A DNA stretch of 64,000 bases from CAZTZL01 sp964537715 (GCA_964537715.1 CAZIAH010000005.1:1-64000), one strand, 5' to 3'. Counted from the stretch's first letter, positions 46,003 to 56,655 are shown. Notes: generated by a model from the letters alone, not told the origin. Translations and numbers: made by a program.

Positions 46003-49000
46003 TCATCGAATCAGCGCCATTTTTCTGGTTTTATTAAAATAGCCGGTTTTTATTGTATAAAAGTAAATACCTGACGGCAAGTTTTTCATATCAAAAGTAA
46101 AATGATGCGCACCGGCTGGAATTTCTTCATTTATAAGCGTCTGAACTTCTTCACCAAGTACATTATAGATCGATAATTTTACATGATCCTTTTTTGGTAA
46201 ATCATAACGAATCGTTGTGGACGGATTAAATGGATTGGGAAAGTTTTGATATAACTGAAATTCAGTTGGAATACTATTATTGTTATCCGCAATTTCAATA
46301 CCGGTTAAGGGCTCTGGCAAGATTGTTATTTCATCCAGGTTACCGAAATCATTTCCGGTAGCTGCAAAGCTGATCGTATTGTCATAACCCGTATTCAGAG
46401 TGACGCCAACGCTGTCATACACCCAATTTGTCCATTCACCTGTGCCTTGCATAGTTAAGTTTTGCGTTGTGCCATTCACAACTAAATTTCCAGTCCGGTT
46501 GGCATCACCTAAGGCGTATCGGAAAACCAGCGTACGCTCACCGCCACCGAAACCGGGCATATTGGTAAATTGGACGGCACTGTTACTGCTATTGGCTTCA
46601 AAGTTGGTAAAAGCAGTCCCGTGATAACCCAAATGATTATTTTCAACATATACGGTGCCAATGAGGGTGGCGTCTTCAGACTGAAATGTGAAATATAACC
46701 AGGGTCTGATACTTTGTATAGCAGTTGGGAATGATTCAATTTCACTTGTATCTGTGACGCTAAGTGTATAATAATATGTTCTTCCATATGTTAGGCCATC
46801 GTCAATATATGTATTCAAACTTTTATCCTGAGTATTAATTAATTCAAAGTCCATTCCACCTGTTTCGGAACGATAAATATTGACAGTGGAAATATTTTCG
46901 AAATCCTGAGTGTCCCAAATCAATATGATAGAATTTGTGTCATACCGGTAAGAAACACCGGTAGGAGTAGCTGGACGAATCGTAGGTGTTGCCTGTACGA
47001 TATTAGAGTAGACAGACTCATTGTTTTCAATATCATAAGCCGTCACAGCGTAATAATAGGTAGAATCGTTTGTAACGTTTGTATCCAGATAGGCGATAGC
47101 GGTTCCGACATCACTTAACAATGAAAGACTGTCCGCACTCTTTCCGCGATAAAGCCTGTATCCAGCCAGATCCAAATCTGAATTTTCGTCCCATTCAATT
47201 TGAACAGTATCATCCCAGGCCTGCGTTCGAATGTTCATAGGCTTTGATGGCGGCCTCAAACTATCGGGAATGAACATACCAAATCCCAAATAAAATGATG
47301 TATGGGGAGGCTGGTTATAACTATCGTTCTGCCAGGCAATGCCTAACCTGTATACCGGATCATGCATCAGGGTTTTGATGCGATACTCTGTCAAATCAGT
47401 TGTAGTATAAATACGCAGATTATTATTGTCCTCTGTTCGCCAAATCACCTCTTCACGCCAGTCGCCAAAAAGATCCGCCTGCAAGCACGGATTAGCTTTT
47501 GTGTCGTTATTGGATGAACAACCATTTGCAAGAAGCAAAATACCGCCGCCATATTTACGGATATTTGTGGCATCAAGTAGCTCCCGGCCAAGATCGCCAT
47601 CCCACCACACAACATGGTTGGTTGATGACGGAACGGGCCCAACATATTCATTGTTCGCGCTTCTTAAACCATCGGTCCAGCCCCAGCATTCCATGCCAAA
47701 AAAACCTTCAACCAGATCACCGGCCGTTGCTCGTTTACCATCGGCATTGGCCGTTAACCAGAGAACTTCTCCGGTACGGGCATCAACCAGGCCTGATCCA
47801 GGTCCGCTTCCTTCAAAACAACCCCATTTTTCCAATCCAGGTCTATCAGGGAGTATATCCGCTAAATGCATAGCGTCGCCTGTTTGTTTTCCGATGGCGC
47901 TTCTCAGTGTCCAAAGTCCGGTCCCGTCATCATCAATGGCACAGTTTCCATAAATGATCTCATCTTTATTGTCGCCATCCACATCAGCTACACTTAGGTT
48001 ATGACTCCCCATTCCTGCCCAATTGGGATATCCTTCAGTGCTTTTAAAATGCCATCGCTTGACCAGTTCGCCATCAATCAAATCCCAGGCAGCAATTTCT
48101 ATTTTTTCATAGATACCTCTTGCCCAAATAAAGCTTGGATTTTCACTGCCTAAATAAAGTACTGCGGCAAGAAAACGGTCCACACGGTTACCCCATGAAT
48201 CTCCCCAGGAGCTTACACTGCCCCTCGCAGGCTCAAGATTGGTGGTAATCATTTCTGTACCATCTGTACCATTAAAAACAGTCAGGTATTCCGGCCCGGT
48301 GAGAATACGGCCGGTACCGTTTCTGTAATCAGCCGAATGATCAGCGCTGTCAGCGGGACCGGTACTGATAAATTCCCCTGTACCATCTTTCGTACCGGGT
48401 GCCGTTCGGCACACAACTTCCGCTTTCCCATCTCCATTAAGATCATACACCATAAACGGGGTGTAATGGGCGCCGGCTCTGATATTAACTCCCAGATCGA
48501 GACGCCATAAAAGTGTGCCGTCCATTTCAAGCCCATCCATGATAATATCACCGGTATGTCCGTCATGTGCATTATCCTTTGAATTGGATGGGTCCCACTT
48601 TAGAACAATTTCATATTCTCCATCACCATCCAAATCTCCGACGCTGCAATCGTTGGGACTGTAAGAATAGGATACGTCATCAGGTGTTGTTCCCCCTGCC
48701 GGCCTTTGCAAGGGGATAGTCAGATAGTTTTGTTGCCAGGGATAGACTATTTTTGACAAATCCTGCTCAACGCCATCCAGAACGCTGACTACAAAATATT
48801 GATCAGAGACCGTTCCGGTACTGTCCAGGAAATTTGTAGAAGCTGTAATTGGTTCTGTATTAATCCTTTCCTGTCCACGATAAATATTGAAAGCAATCGT
48901 ATCCGGATCTGTTGCCAGCAGCCTCCATCCAATGTAAACTCCGCCCTCTGTTGCGACAGCGACCAATCCGCGGTTCAATTCTTCTATCTGATATTGAGCA

Positions 49001-49065
49001 TTTGCTACACCAAAAAATAGCAGGCATAATGCTAAAATAGAAAAGAATGATTTTGCTGGTTTCAT
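46003..49065 (-). CDS. PL11 rhamnogalacturonan endolyase with two Fn3 domains, CBM35-like domain and type IX tail
   Basis: This protein of about 1020 residues has a signal peptide ending A-N-A-Q, then a PL11 eight-bladed propeller (about residues 25-600) starting E-E-L-N-R-G-L-V-A-V and rich in D-x-D/N-G-D-G calcium loops (D-L-D-G-D-G-E-Y, D-L-N-G-D-G-K-A). Two Fn3 domains follow (about 600-795), then a CBM35-like sandwich (about 797-930, W-T-N-W) and the type IX tail (N-F-P-N-P-F-N-P, ending M-A-L-I-R). PL11 cleaves the RG-I backbone by beta-elimination. I chose the third in-frame ATG (49065) as it gives the cleanest signal peptide; the frame opens at TTG 49083. Confidence 0.93.
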   Translation of the reverse strand: MKPAKSFFSILALCLLFFGVANAQYQIEELNRGLVAVATEGGVYIGWRLLATDPDTIAFNIYRGQERINTEPITASTNFLDSTGTVSDQYFVVSVLDGVEQDLSKIVYPWQQNYLTIPLQRPAGGTTPDDVSYSYSPNDCSVGDLDGDGEYEIVLKWDPSNSKDNAHDGHTGDIIMDGLEMDGTLLWRLDLGVNIRAGAHYTPFMVYDLNGDGKAEVVCRTAPGTKDGTGEFISTGPADSADHSADYRNGTGRILTGPEYLTVFNGTDGTEMITTNLEPARGSVSSWGDSWGNRVDRFLAAVLYLGSENPSFIWARGIYEKIEIAAWDLIDGELVKRWHFKSTEGYPNWAGMGSHNLSVADVDGDNKDEIIYGNCAIDDDGTGLWTLRSAIGKQTGDAMHLADILPDRPGLEKWGCFEGSGPGSGLVDARTGEVLWLTANADGKRATAGDLVEGFFGMECWGWTDGLRSANNEYVGPVPSSTNHVVWWDGDLGRELLDATNIRKYGGGILLLANGCSSNNDTKANPCLQADLFGDWREEVIWRTEDNNNLRIYTTTDLTEYRIKTLMHDPVYRLGIAWQNDSYNQPPHTSFYLGFGMFIPDSLRPPSKPMNIRTQAWDDTVQIEWDENSDLDLAGYRLYRGKSADSLSLLSDVGTAIAYLDTNVTNDSTYYYAVTAYDIENNESVYSNIVQATPTIRPATPTGVSYRYDTNSIILIWDTQDFENISTVNIYRSETGGMDFELINTQDKSLNTYIDDGLTYGRTYYYTLSVTDTSEIESFPTAIQSIRPWLYFTFQSEDATLIGTVYVENNHLGYHGTAFTNFEANSSNSAVQFTNMPGFGGGERTLVFRYALGDANRTGNLVVNGTTQNLTMQGTGEWTNWVYDSVGVTLNTGYDNTISFAATGNDFGNLDEITILPEPLTGIEIADNNNSIPTEFQLYQNFPNPFNPSTTIRYDLPKKDHVKLSIYNVLGEEVQTLINEEIPAGAHHFTFDMKNLPSGIYFYTIKTGYFNKTRKMALIR

Positions 49066-49113
49066 AACTCTCTGCATTCTCAAATTTTCAAGCTACTGTT
49101 GCTTTTGTATCTG

Positions 49114-52029
49114 CTACTCAACCTGCGTTGATTCCGGCCCGGTATATGAATCTTTCAGGCCACCTAAATCAATGACAATCTTTTGAATGACAATCCCCTG
49201 AGTTCGCCCCATGATTTTTAATGTATGCTTACCCGTTGAGGGTAAATAGATTTCTGACGCACTGATCGTACAATTTCTCAGGACATTCTGTTTCCACTCA
49301 TCCGAATATTCGGGGGCTGAAATATCAGGAATGAAAATTAATCCGTCGTCGATGGTGAATGCGTATGTTGCATGCTCCAGTGGATTTAATCGGAATATCG
49401 GGAGTGCATATACATAAACATGCGCTGTGCCAGAATTGAATGTGTAAAAATCGTACTCAGAGCTGACATCGATGGATGCTTGTGGATTTAGAATACGAGT
49501 TTTGGGATCACCGAATTGTATTGATTTGTTTTCAATGCCAAGTCCGTCAATAACAAGGAGCGGTACTTCTTTACTATCTGTCTTTCGACGGAAATCAGCA
49601 GCGGGAATAGAAATGGTTCCATTCTGCTCCACAAACAGCCCTTTTAAATCGTCATGAGTAATATGTTCAGGTTTAAAGGTCGACACAATAACCTGCTTTT
49701 TTTCATCACCCGAAGCAAATTCGATTTCACCAAAAACATATTTACCCGCAGGACGTTTATCCCAATCAACAGACACAAAAATCCGTTGCTCGGATGGCGT
49801 TTCACCCGATGTTTGACTTAATGCGATCCATGCATCTGCAGAATTGATATACCACTTTAAAACGTCGCCTCCCTTATTTACAACATCAATATAATAGGCC
49901 TTTGGGGCATACGAATTAAAGGTTGGCAATACGGAAAATGGTGTGGGAGCGAAGCTGTTCTGTTCGTCACCTTCGGCACAAATGCCAAGCACTGGCTCAT
50001 GCGGCAGTGTTATTGTGGAGACAGGCGGCATCCGGTGCACAGAAGAATGCCAGCCTTGTTTCAATGACATCATTCCATTCCACTTACCATTTAAAAGTGC
50101 ATTGTATTGGTCGGTAATCAATTGAAGACTATCTTGATATGCTTGTGTTAATTCTGCAAGTTCATTTGTAATGGCCCGACCTTGTTTCGTGTACAAGCGG
50201 TTCTGCTGGGCGGTTAACATTTTTTTGTTCATTAAAGCTGCGGCTCTAACCGGATAGTATACCAACTGGAAAAACGCCGGTTTTAAAGCAGCTGGCAGCT
50301 CCGCCAACATTCGGCTTGCTCTGCGTGCGATGGTGTCATAGGAATGAAGTCTTTTCTCCGCTTCATGAAATTGAAAAAACGAAAAATCGGTATCGACGAT
50401 GATTTCGGTATTTGCTTGTGGGCTATTCCATTCGTATCCCCAGCCCATATACTCGGGTTTACGGATAAATGCCAGGTGATTGAAATTATCCCAGATGTCC
50501 TGAAGTTCACGTTCATACTGATTGCCCACCATTTGAGCACACCAATGGGCATGATATTTATTCACGACATCGTAATCAAATTTATCTATATCCCATGCCA
50601 TATCCAGAAATAAATTCATTGAATATTCACACGCTTTAATGTCACCCACATTTACCACCCAGACACGATCGGCTCCGGTACGATATGCTTTGCTCAATTC
50701 TTCATACATAAATGCAGGGGATGTGGTACTCATCCACAGGTAATTGTGCGGCGAACCAAGATATGAGACATGATAATAAACACCAGCGCGCCCAGATCGT
50801 TTTTGCTCGTCGGGTGTGCTCAATCGCTTTATATATCCATAATTGTCATCCGGCCAAACCAGGGTTACGTCATCGGGAACCTTAACGCCTTGCTCATATA
50901 GCTCCATCACCTCTTTGTATGGTATTAGTACCTGCGGTATGGATTCGAGTGGGGCGTTGATATATTTTTTTAGAATTGCGCGTTGGTCGGCAATGGCATG
51001 TTCCAGATTGAGCACCTTCTCACCCAATGTAAGGTCCCCAATCATTGCTGCATCATGCAGGCCCCGCAAAGCTAAGGTATAAACATTTTCGAAAGCGGCA
51101 TTGGATTTTACGCGTTGTTCCAACTGTTTCAATATTCCGGCTTTATTCGTTTTATAGTTCCATTCGCCCATTGTTTTCTTGTCCCATTCACTCGCGTTAT
51201 TGAACAACAGAGGTTCGCAATGGGATGATCCCATGACAATGGCAAAACTATCAGCAACCATTTTATTGGTGGGATATTTATTGAATGCGCCGCTGCATTC
51301 ATGCATCGCGGGCCAGAGATAATTGGCTTTCAAGCGCAACAGGAGTTCACATACTTTTGCGTATGTTTTGGGGCCAATGTCATTCAGAGTTGGATCCATT
51401 AATTTCGACGCCCAGGGTTTCATTCCCCAATCTTCGTCATTAATGAAAACACCCCGATATTTAACTGATGGTGCTTTGGAGATATAATAGGGTGTATTTA
51501 CATAAGCAGATTCACGTTTCTGAGCAGGCACATCGGCCCACCAATACCAGGGTGATACACCCAATGCTTCTGAAATTGAAAAAACACCATAAGCTGTACC
51601 ACGGCGATCACTGCCGGCAATGACTAACGCCTTTTTTACAGAGGGAAAAGGGTTATCAACACTTTGAATGATAAATCGTTCCCACTTCGATAGAATGGGA
51701 TCGACGTCTATTTTGTGCAATTGGATTAACGTGTCGATTAGCTGACTATGACCGATCGTACCAATTAATACAACATTATTCCCAAATAAATTTTTAGATG
51801 TCGTCAAGGTTGCCTTCTTGCCGGTCATTTGCTCAATATCCTGAACGAAGAAAACCGCCACTTTTTTAACCACTGCATAATCCGCAGGATCATAATATAC
51901 ATTACACACTTTTGTACCATTGCATATAGGAAATACACGCTTTCCATGATCAGGTTGATTGTCGATTTTTATTTGTGAAAACACAATTTGCGGTATTAGA
52001 ACTATGCCTAATAGCAAACTTTTTCTCAT
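49114..52029 (-). CDS. GH115-family alpha-glucuronidase-like protein, exported
   Basis: This 971-residue protein has a signal peptide (about 1-18) and the full GH115 length. Blocks visible are A-G-S-D-R-R-G-T-A-Y-G-V-F, S-P-W-Y-W-W-A-D-V-P, R-G-V-F-I-N-D-E-D-W-G, N-Y-L-W-P-A-M-H-E and P-D-D-N-Y-G-Y-I-K-R-L. The C-terminus has the usual Ig-like domain and a final sandwich. Known members release (4-O-methyl)glucuronate from xylan. There is no xylan enzyme here, so a role on glucuronate or galacturonate decorations of RG-I or arabinogalactan is more likely, as an inference. It overlaps the preceding GH2 stop by four bases (ATGA), with GAGGAA before the start. Confidence 0.9.
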   Translation of the reverse strand: MRKSLLLGIVLIPQIVFSQIKIDNQPDHGKRVFPICNGTKVCNVYYDPADYAVVKKVAVFFVQDIEQMTGKKATLTTSKNLFGNNVVLIGTIGHSQLIDTLIQLHKIDVDPILSKWERFIIQSVDNPFPSVKKALVIAGSDRRGTAYGVFSISEALGVSPWYWWADVPAQKRESAYVNTPYYISKAPSVKYRGVFINDEDWGMKPWASKLMDPTLNDIGPKTYAKVCELLLRLKANYLWPAMHECSGAFNKYPTNKMVADSFAIVMGSSHCEPLLFNNASEWDKKTMGEWNYKTNKAGILKQLEQRVKSNAAFENVYTLALRGLHDAAMIGDLTLGEKVLNLEHAIADQRAILKKYINAPLESIPQVLIPYKEVMELYEQGVKVPDDVTLVWPDDNYGYIKRLSTPDEQKRSGRAGVYYHVSYLGSPHNYLWMSTTSPAFMYEELSKAYRTGADRVWVVNVGDIKACEYSMNLFLDMAWDIDKFDYDVVNKYHAHWCAQMVGNQYERELQDIWDNFNHLAFIRKPEYMGWGYEWNSPQANTEIIVDTDFSFFQFHEAEKRLHSYDTIARRASRMLAELPAALKPAFFQLVYYPVRAAALMNKKMLTAQQNRLYTKQGRAITNELAELTQAYQDSLQLITDQYNALLNGKWNGMMSLKQGWHSSVHRMPPVSTITLPHEPVLGICAEGDEQNSFAPTPFSVLPTFNSYAPKAYYIDVVNKGGDVLKWYINSADAWIALSQTSGETPSEQRIFVSVDWDKRPAGKYVFGEIEFASGDEKKQVIVSTFKPEHITHDDLKGLFVEQNGTISIPAADFRRKTDSKEVPLLVIDGLGIENKSIQFGDPKTRILNPQASIDVSSEYDFYTFNSGTAHVYVYALPIFRLNPLEHATYAFTIDDGLIFIPDISAPEYSDEWKQNVLRNCTISASEIYLPSTGKHTLKIMGRTQGIVIQKIVIDLGGLKDSYTGPESTQVE

Positions 52030-55001
52030 TGACCAATTCCTCGAGAATTATAAACTTCGATTTCCACAATGCCCAACATGCCTTTACCTTCGTTTTCACG
52101 CATGGAAATTTCGGCTGCCTGTTTTGCAGGATCGAGTTCCTCATACTCGTAGCCGTCCTTGTCAGAATGGGTGCCTGTTAATTCAATTTTTAAATGCTTG
52201 CCTTTTGCACTATGACACGAAATTGTAATGTAACCAAGGCTTTTGTCTGTATTCCCTGCATATACTTGTTTACCATCAACGCTCATACGAACCGGATAGG
52301 TGCGACGACGCCAGTTATCAAGCTTCAGAACGACTTCATCAATTTTAGAAGGCGTATCAAATTCATATTCAATCCACCCGGTTTTAATATTTCCATCGTT
52401 CGTCCATTTTGTCAGTTCATTATCGTCATAAGAGAAACGAGTTTGTTCAGGATTTGAACCGGCAGTTGCACTAATAATTTTAACTGGATCGCGGGTTACT
52501 TTGAATGATTGTCCCGCAGGTGTTGGTCCACGGTCGAGATAAGAAGCCAATTCAGTTCCCGGAATATTTTCCGACAATCCGTCCACCACTTTGACCGGGT
52601 TGGTTTTAATCTGAATGGAAGCAGATTCGAGACCAGGTGATTTTGCTGACAGTTTAATTATACCGGGTTTCGTGGCTGAGCGAATAAGAATACGATTGAC
52701 ACCTAATTCAACAGGTAAAGTTTTCGACAGGATATAATTGTCCGGTCCCTGGGCAATTCCCCCAAGCCATTCGGCAGGTCCTTCAAGTTCAAAGTCAATC
52801 TTATTAAAAGCGATGGGATTACGGTCTCCATTTTTGTCAACCACTTCCACATCAACCAGAACCAGATCAGCACCATTGGCCAGCATGCCACCAGGTGCAA
52901 CGTGGGGAGTTAATTTTATCTTTACAGGATCGCCTGTCGTTTTCTTTTGTGCTGAGCAAAGCTTATTACCATCTTTGTCATAACCGATCGCTTCAATTTT
53001 GCCCGGCTTAAATTCAACATCTTTAAACATATAGAGAAATCGATATTGCTGTTTGCCAAATCCCAAAGATTGACCATTGACAAACAGCTCAACCTTGTCC
53101 GCGCTGGATGCCACATAAATATCCTTAACCACACCTGTTTGATAATTCCAGTGTCCCATAATATGAATCCGCGGGACTTCATTTTCCACCCAGCCATCCC
53201 ACATCACCTGGTTGCAGAAATAATTGTCCTTCGGAATACGCATGGGATCAACCTCACCGCTACGGCGATAGTTTTCAGCGCCGCGATGGTGCGTATTTGT
53301 GTCCGAAAATATGATATTTACACCACCGGCACTCACACGTTTGCCTGTTCCAGGACGCGCCAGCCAATAGTCATACCAGCGCATGATATCTTCAATAGCA
53401 TGTGAATCCTGGTTGCGATTGTACCGGTAAGCCGGTTTGTTGCGATATAAAGGGCCTTCGCCATCTTTGTGATAGGGCGGACTATATTCATCCCAGTACT
53501 TTCTCAACCCTTCATCCCGGGAATATTCCATCGCCCAAAATGGAATACCCGCGCTTTTGTTAATATAGAGCATTTCACCGCCATATTCGGCGACTTGACT
53601 ATCAAGCATTTCACGGGAACCGATGGCACGACCTCCATAAGGATCGTATTGGTCGCGGAGATCTTTTAATTCCTGCATATGTTTTTCAGAGATAGACTTG
53701 TTGCCCCCCTCAAAAAAAAGGATGCTTGGATTGTTGCGGTTGTAAATAATCGCATCGCGCATCAATTCCACACGTTGTTCCCATTGCCTTCCGTTCACAT
53801 CACTTTCGGCGTCTCCCGCAGGCATCGCTTCAATCAATCCCACCCGGTCACAAGATTCGACATCCTGTTTCCAGGGAGTGACATGCATCCAACGCACTAA
53901 ATTTCCATTTCCCACCACAATCAACCGATTGCTAAAATCGCTGAGCCATGGGGGCACCGACATCCCCACAGCCGGCCATTCGTTGCTTGTGCGCTGGGCA
54001 TATCCCTTCACCATCAGTACTCTGTCATTGAGGCGAATCAAGCCGTTTCCAAACTCGGTTTTACGGAATCCGGTTCGTGTCTTGACCTCATCCACCGTTT
54101 CGCCCTTAATTTTTAAACGGGTGAATACGTCATAAAGATAGCCATACCCCCAACTCCAGAAGTGTAGATCGTCGACTTCAGCGCTGGCCTTAACCGTCTT
54201 TGTGCCACCGGGAGAAACCAAAGTTTGCCCGCCATTGATGGTTTTTATGATATGGCCTTCCATATCTTTGATTACTGCTTCAAACTCAAACGTTTTGGCT
54301 GCGGGATATTCATTTCTGGCTTGTGCCGTTGCAGTAACTGTTGCTTTACGGGCCTGTATGTTAATATCCCGCGCGAAAATATAAACACCTTCAGTACCCA
54401 GCGTGGAATATAACGGCAGTGTCTGGTACAATTTGTCTGTGACATGAAGCCATACATTCTTTGGGATGCCGCCATAATTCGCATTGAAGTTATCATTATT
54501 CCATTGGAATAGTGTATTGTAATATTTTTCTTTGTAGTTCCAATCATTGTCTATGCGGACGGCTATGACATTTTCTGCAGGATATGATTTTATGAGGTCA
54601 GTTATGTCAAATCCAAACGCCATCACACCATTTTCATGCCGTCCGATAAAAATGCCATTGAGATAAAATTTCCCGTCCTGTCTTATCCCCTCAAATTCCA
54701 GGAATACTTTTTTTCCCTTATTTGATTCAGGGATTTTAAAATGCTTCCGATACCAGGCAATACCTGTGGATAAATTATGAATATCAAGTTTGAACGCTTC
54801 TTCCTGATTCCAGGCATAGGGCAGGCTGACCGATTTCCAATCGCTATCGTTAAAGTCAGTACTTTCAGCACCTTTAGGATCGCCGACAACTATTTTCCAA
54901 TTCGGATTAAAGTTGTATTTCACCCGATTGTTTGCGAATAAAATTGTAGTCACAAAAAAGCAAATTACAAAAAATAATAATATTTGTAATGCTTTTGGCA
55001 T
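52026..55001 (-). CDS. GH2-like protein lacking the canonical acid/base Glu, with F5/8C-like C-terminus
   Basis: This 991-residue protein has a signal peptide (about 1-23) and a GH2 order: sugar-binding jelly roll (W-K-S-V-S-L-P-Y-A-W-N), Ig-like domain, TIM barrel, then Ig-like repeats and a discoidin (F5/8C)-type domain at about 840-985. In the barrel the usual P-S-x-x-x-W-x-x-G-N-E reads P-S-I-L-F-F-E-G-G-N-K, so Lys435 sits where the acid/base Glu is expected; Glu431 lies four residues earlier. A possible nucleophile remains in A-M-E-Y-S. It may use another acid, act on an unusual substrate or be non-catalytic. It is co-translated with GH115. GGAGTAG precedes the start. Confidence 0.8.
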   Translation of the reverse strand: MPKALQILLFFVICFFVTTILFANNRVKYNFNPNWKIVVGDPKGAESTDFNDSDWKSVSLPYAWNQEEAFKLDIHNLSTGIAWYRKHFKIPESNKGKKVFLEFEGIRQDGKFYLNGIFIGRHENGVMAFGFDITDLIKSYPAENVIAVRIDNDWNYKEKYYNTLFQWNNDNFNANYGGIPKNVWLHVTDKLYQTLPLYSTLGTEGVYIFARDINIQARKATVTATAQARNEYPAAKTFEFEAVIKDMEGHIIKTINGGQTLVSPGGTKTVKASAEVDDLHFWSWGYGYLYDVFTRLKIKGETVDEVKTRTGFRKTEFGNGLIRLNDRVLMVKGYAQRTSNEWPAVGMSVPPWLSDFSNRLIVVGNGNLVRWMHVTPWKQDVESCDRVGLIEAMPAGDAESDVNGRQWEQRVELMRDAIIYNRNNPSILFFEGGNKSISEKHMQELKDLRDQYDPYGGRAIGSREMLDSQVAEYGGEMLYINKSAGIPFWAMEYSRDEGLRKYWDEYSPPYHKDGEGPLYRNKPAYRYNRNQDSHAIEDIMRWYDYWLARPGTGKRVSAGGVNIIFSDTNTHHRGAENYRRSGEVDPMRIPKDNYFCNQVMWDGWVENEVPRIHIMGHWNYQTGVVKDIYVASSADKVELFVNGQSLGFGKQQYRFLYMFKDVEFKPGKIEAIGYDKDGNKLCSAQKKTTGDPVKIKLTPHVAPGGMLANGADLVLVDVEVVDKNGDRNPIAFNKIDFELEGPAEWLGGIAQGPDNYILSKTLPVELGVNRILIRSATKPGIIKLSAKSPGLESASIQIKTNPVKVVDGLSENIPGTELASYLDRGPTPAGQSFKVTRDPVKIISATAGSNPEQTRFSYDDNELTKWTNDGNIKTGWIEYEFDTPSKIDEVVLKLDNWRRRTYPVRMSVDGKQVYAGNTDKSLGYITISCHSAKGKHLKIELTGTHSDKDGYEYEELDPAKQAAEISMRENEGKGMLGIVEIEVYNSRGIGQ

Positions 55002-55038
55002 TAGCTACTCCATGAAACACCAAAGTGTTTCAGCAGAA

Positions 55039-56655
55039 TTATTGTGGTTCAACAACTTTTAAATATTTCTTTAAATCGAGTCCTTCGGTTGATTTTATCA
55101 CTTCTGAAATAATTGCCGCATTCACCTGGGCTCCCGCCGCATTGGTATGTGTGGTTTCATCTCCGTCAAAATAGAGGGCAGTTACCCGTTCCTTACCAAT
55201 ATGATCATAATGATCGGCTATTAACTTATTCAAGGGGATAAAATATGCTCCTTCCTGCTCGGCCGCTTGTTCAGCCCATTGGGCATAGCTGTCCACTGAA
55301 CGATTGATTTTGCCATCAGTCCAGTGGTTGCGTGGAATGAGCGAACACACAATAGGTGTGGCGCCTTTGGCTTTGATTTCTTTTATATATTGGCGTATGT
55401 ACCAGCCGTAGCTATGCACAATTTCGTGTTCGCCGGTGAGCATATTATCGATTTCTTCGGTCTCTTCGCCGTTACCTTTAATAGTACCGCGCGCGCGGCG
55501 ATCATCGTTAATCGTACTGGAATCATTATGTCCGAATTGCATGATAACAAAATCACCCTTTTTTAATTTGGGATAGACTTTGTCCCAAAATCCCAGGCTT
55601 CGAAAGGTACGGCTACTCGTGCCACCCCAGGCTTTGTTTTCGACATTCAGACGGGTCCGATCGAAAAAGTCCGCAATAGGTGCTCCCCAACCCCATTGGC
55701 CATTGGAGCCATCTCCTTTCGTACCGTTCCTGACGGTAGAGTTACCAATTGTATAGAGTGTAGGCTTTGTAGGTTCTGATACTGGCTGTACATCCGGCAT
55801 CCATGGGGCAGTCAACCAATTCTTTACCTGCTCTACCATCACATTTGGGCCATATGCATTGACACTTTGCCCAAGGTCAGACAGCATTTGAGTTAGTGGA
55901 CTCTTTACCGCTTTCAGCCCGGAAACAAGGATGGCTGCGTTAAGAAAGGCGCCTTCCGGCTTATTGTGGGTATGGTCTTTAGGAAAAAATTCCCTGACGC
56001 GAATGGGCCCAAGTAGTTCATACTGGTCCGCGATCATATTACGCAGATCAATGAATGTGACCTGAGTACCTACGGCGACTTCTTTGGCTAGGGTACAAAA
56101 AATGTTTTGTCGTTCTATCTTTCCATCAGGCCAGACATTGCGGGCTGTCATGCTCAGTACAATGGGAATAGCGCCCTTTTCTTTTGTTTCATTAATCATT
56201 TTACGCATGTACCAGCCAAATGTATGGACAATCTCGTGTTTTCCGGTTTTTAAATTATCTATCTCAAGAGTTTCATCTCCCAGGCTTGGAATAGAACCTC
56301 GTGCCCTGCTGCTGTCATTAATCTGACCGGCGTCGTTATGACCAAATTGAATCAGAACATAGTCACCCGGTCTGAGTTCACTATGGATATCTTCCCACAA
56401 ACCTTCAGTTATAAACGTACGGCTACTACGGCCGGCTTTCGCCATATTTACAACCGTCAATTTTTCTGAATCAAAATATTTTTGCAGGTGACTGCCCCAA
56501 CCATTCTCCGCTTCGTTTTTTGCGGTAGAATTTCCGGCAATGAATAACTTAGTTCCATTGTTATCGGATTGTATTGATGTTTTTTGAGATGTTGCTGATA
56601 CATCCGCCAGAGTACTGAACAGAAAACCCATTAAAAAGCAAATAAACCAATGCAT
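55039..56655 (-). CDS. Tandem CE12 rhamnogalacturonan acetylesterase (two SGNH domains), exported
   Basis: This 538-residue protein has a signal peptide (about 1-22) and two complete CE12-like domains (about 36-255 and 299-525). Domain 1 shows G-N-S-T (41-44), G-H-N-D (105-108) and D-H-T-H (227-230). Domain 2 shows G-N-S-T (304-307), G-H-N-D (375-378) and D-E-T-T-H (499-503), one residue longer than the usual D-x-x-H. CE12 enzymes remove acetyl groups from RG-I galacturonate and so open the backbone to the lyases. Characterised members mostly have one domain. No obvious ribosome site precedes the start. It leads the CE12-GH2-GH115-PL11 run. Confidence 0.9.
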   Translation of the reverse strand: MHWFICFLMGFLFSTLADVSATSQKTSIQSDNNGTKLFIAGNSTAKNEAENGWGSHLQKYFDSEKLTVVNMAKAGRSSRTFITEGLWEDIHSELRPGDYVLIQFGHNDAGQINDSSRARGSIPSLGDETLEIDNLKTGKHEIVHTFGWYMRKMINETKEKGAIPIVLSMTARNVWPDGKIERQNIFCTLAKEVAVGTQVTFIDLRNMIADQYELLGPIRVREFFPKDHTHNKPEGAFLNAAILVSGLKAVKSPLTQMLSDLGQSVNAYGPNVMVEQVKNWLTAPWMPDVQPVSEPTKPTLYTIGNSTVRNGTKGDGSNGQWGWGAPIADFFDRTRLNVENKAWGGTSSRTFRSLGFWDKVYPKLKKGDFVIMQFGHNDSSTINDDRRARGTIKGNGEETEEIDNMLTGEHEIVHSYGWYIRQYIKEIKAKGATPIVCSLIPRNHWTDGKINRSVDSYAQWAEQAAEQEGAYFIPLNKLIADHYDHIGKERVTALYFDGDETTHTNAAGAQVNAAIISEVIKSTEGLDLKKYLKVVEPQ

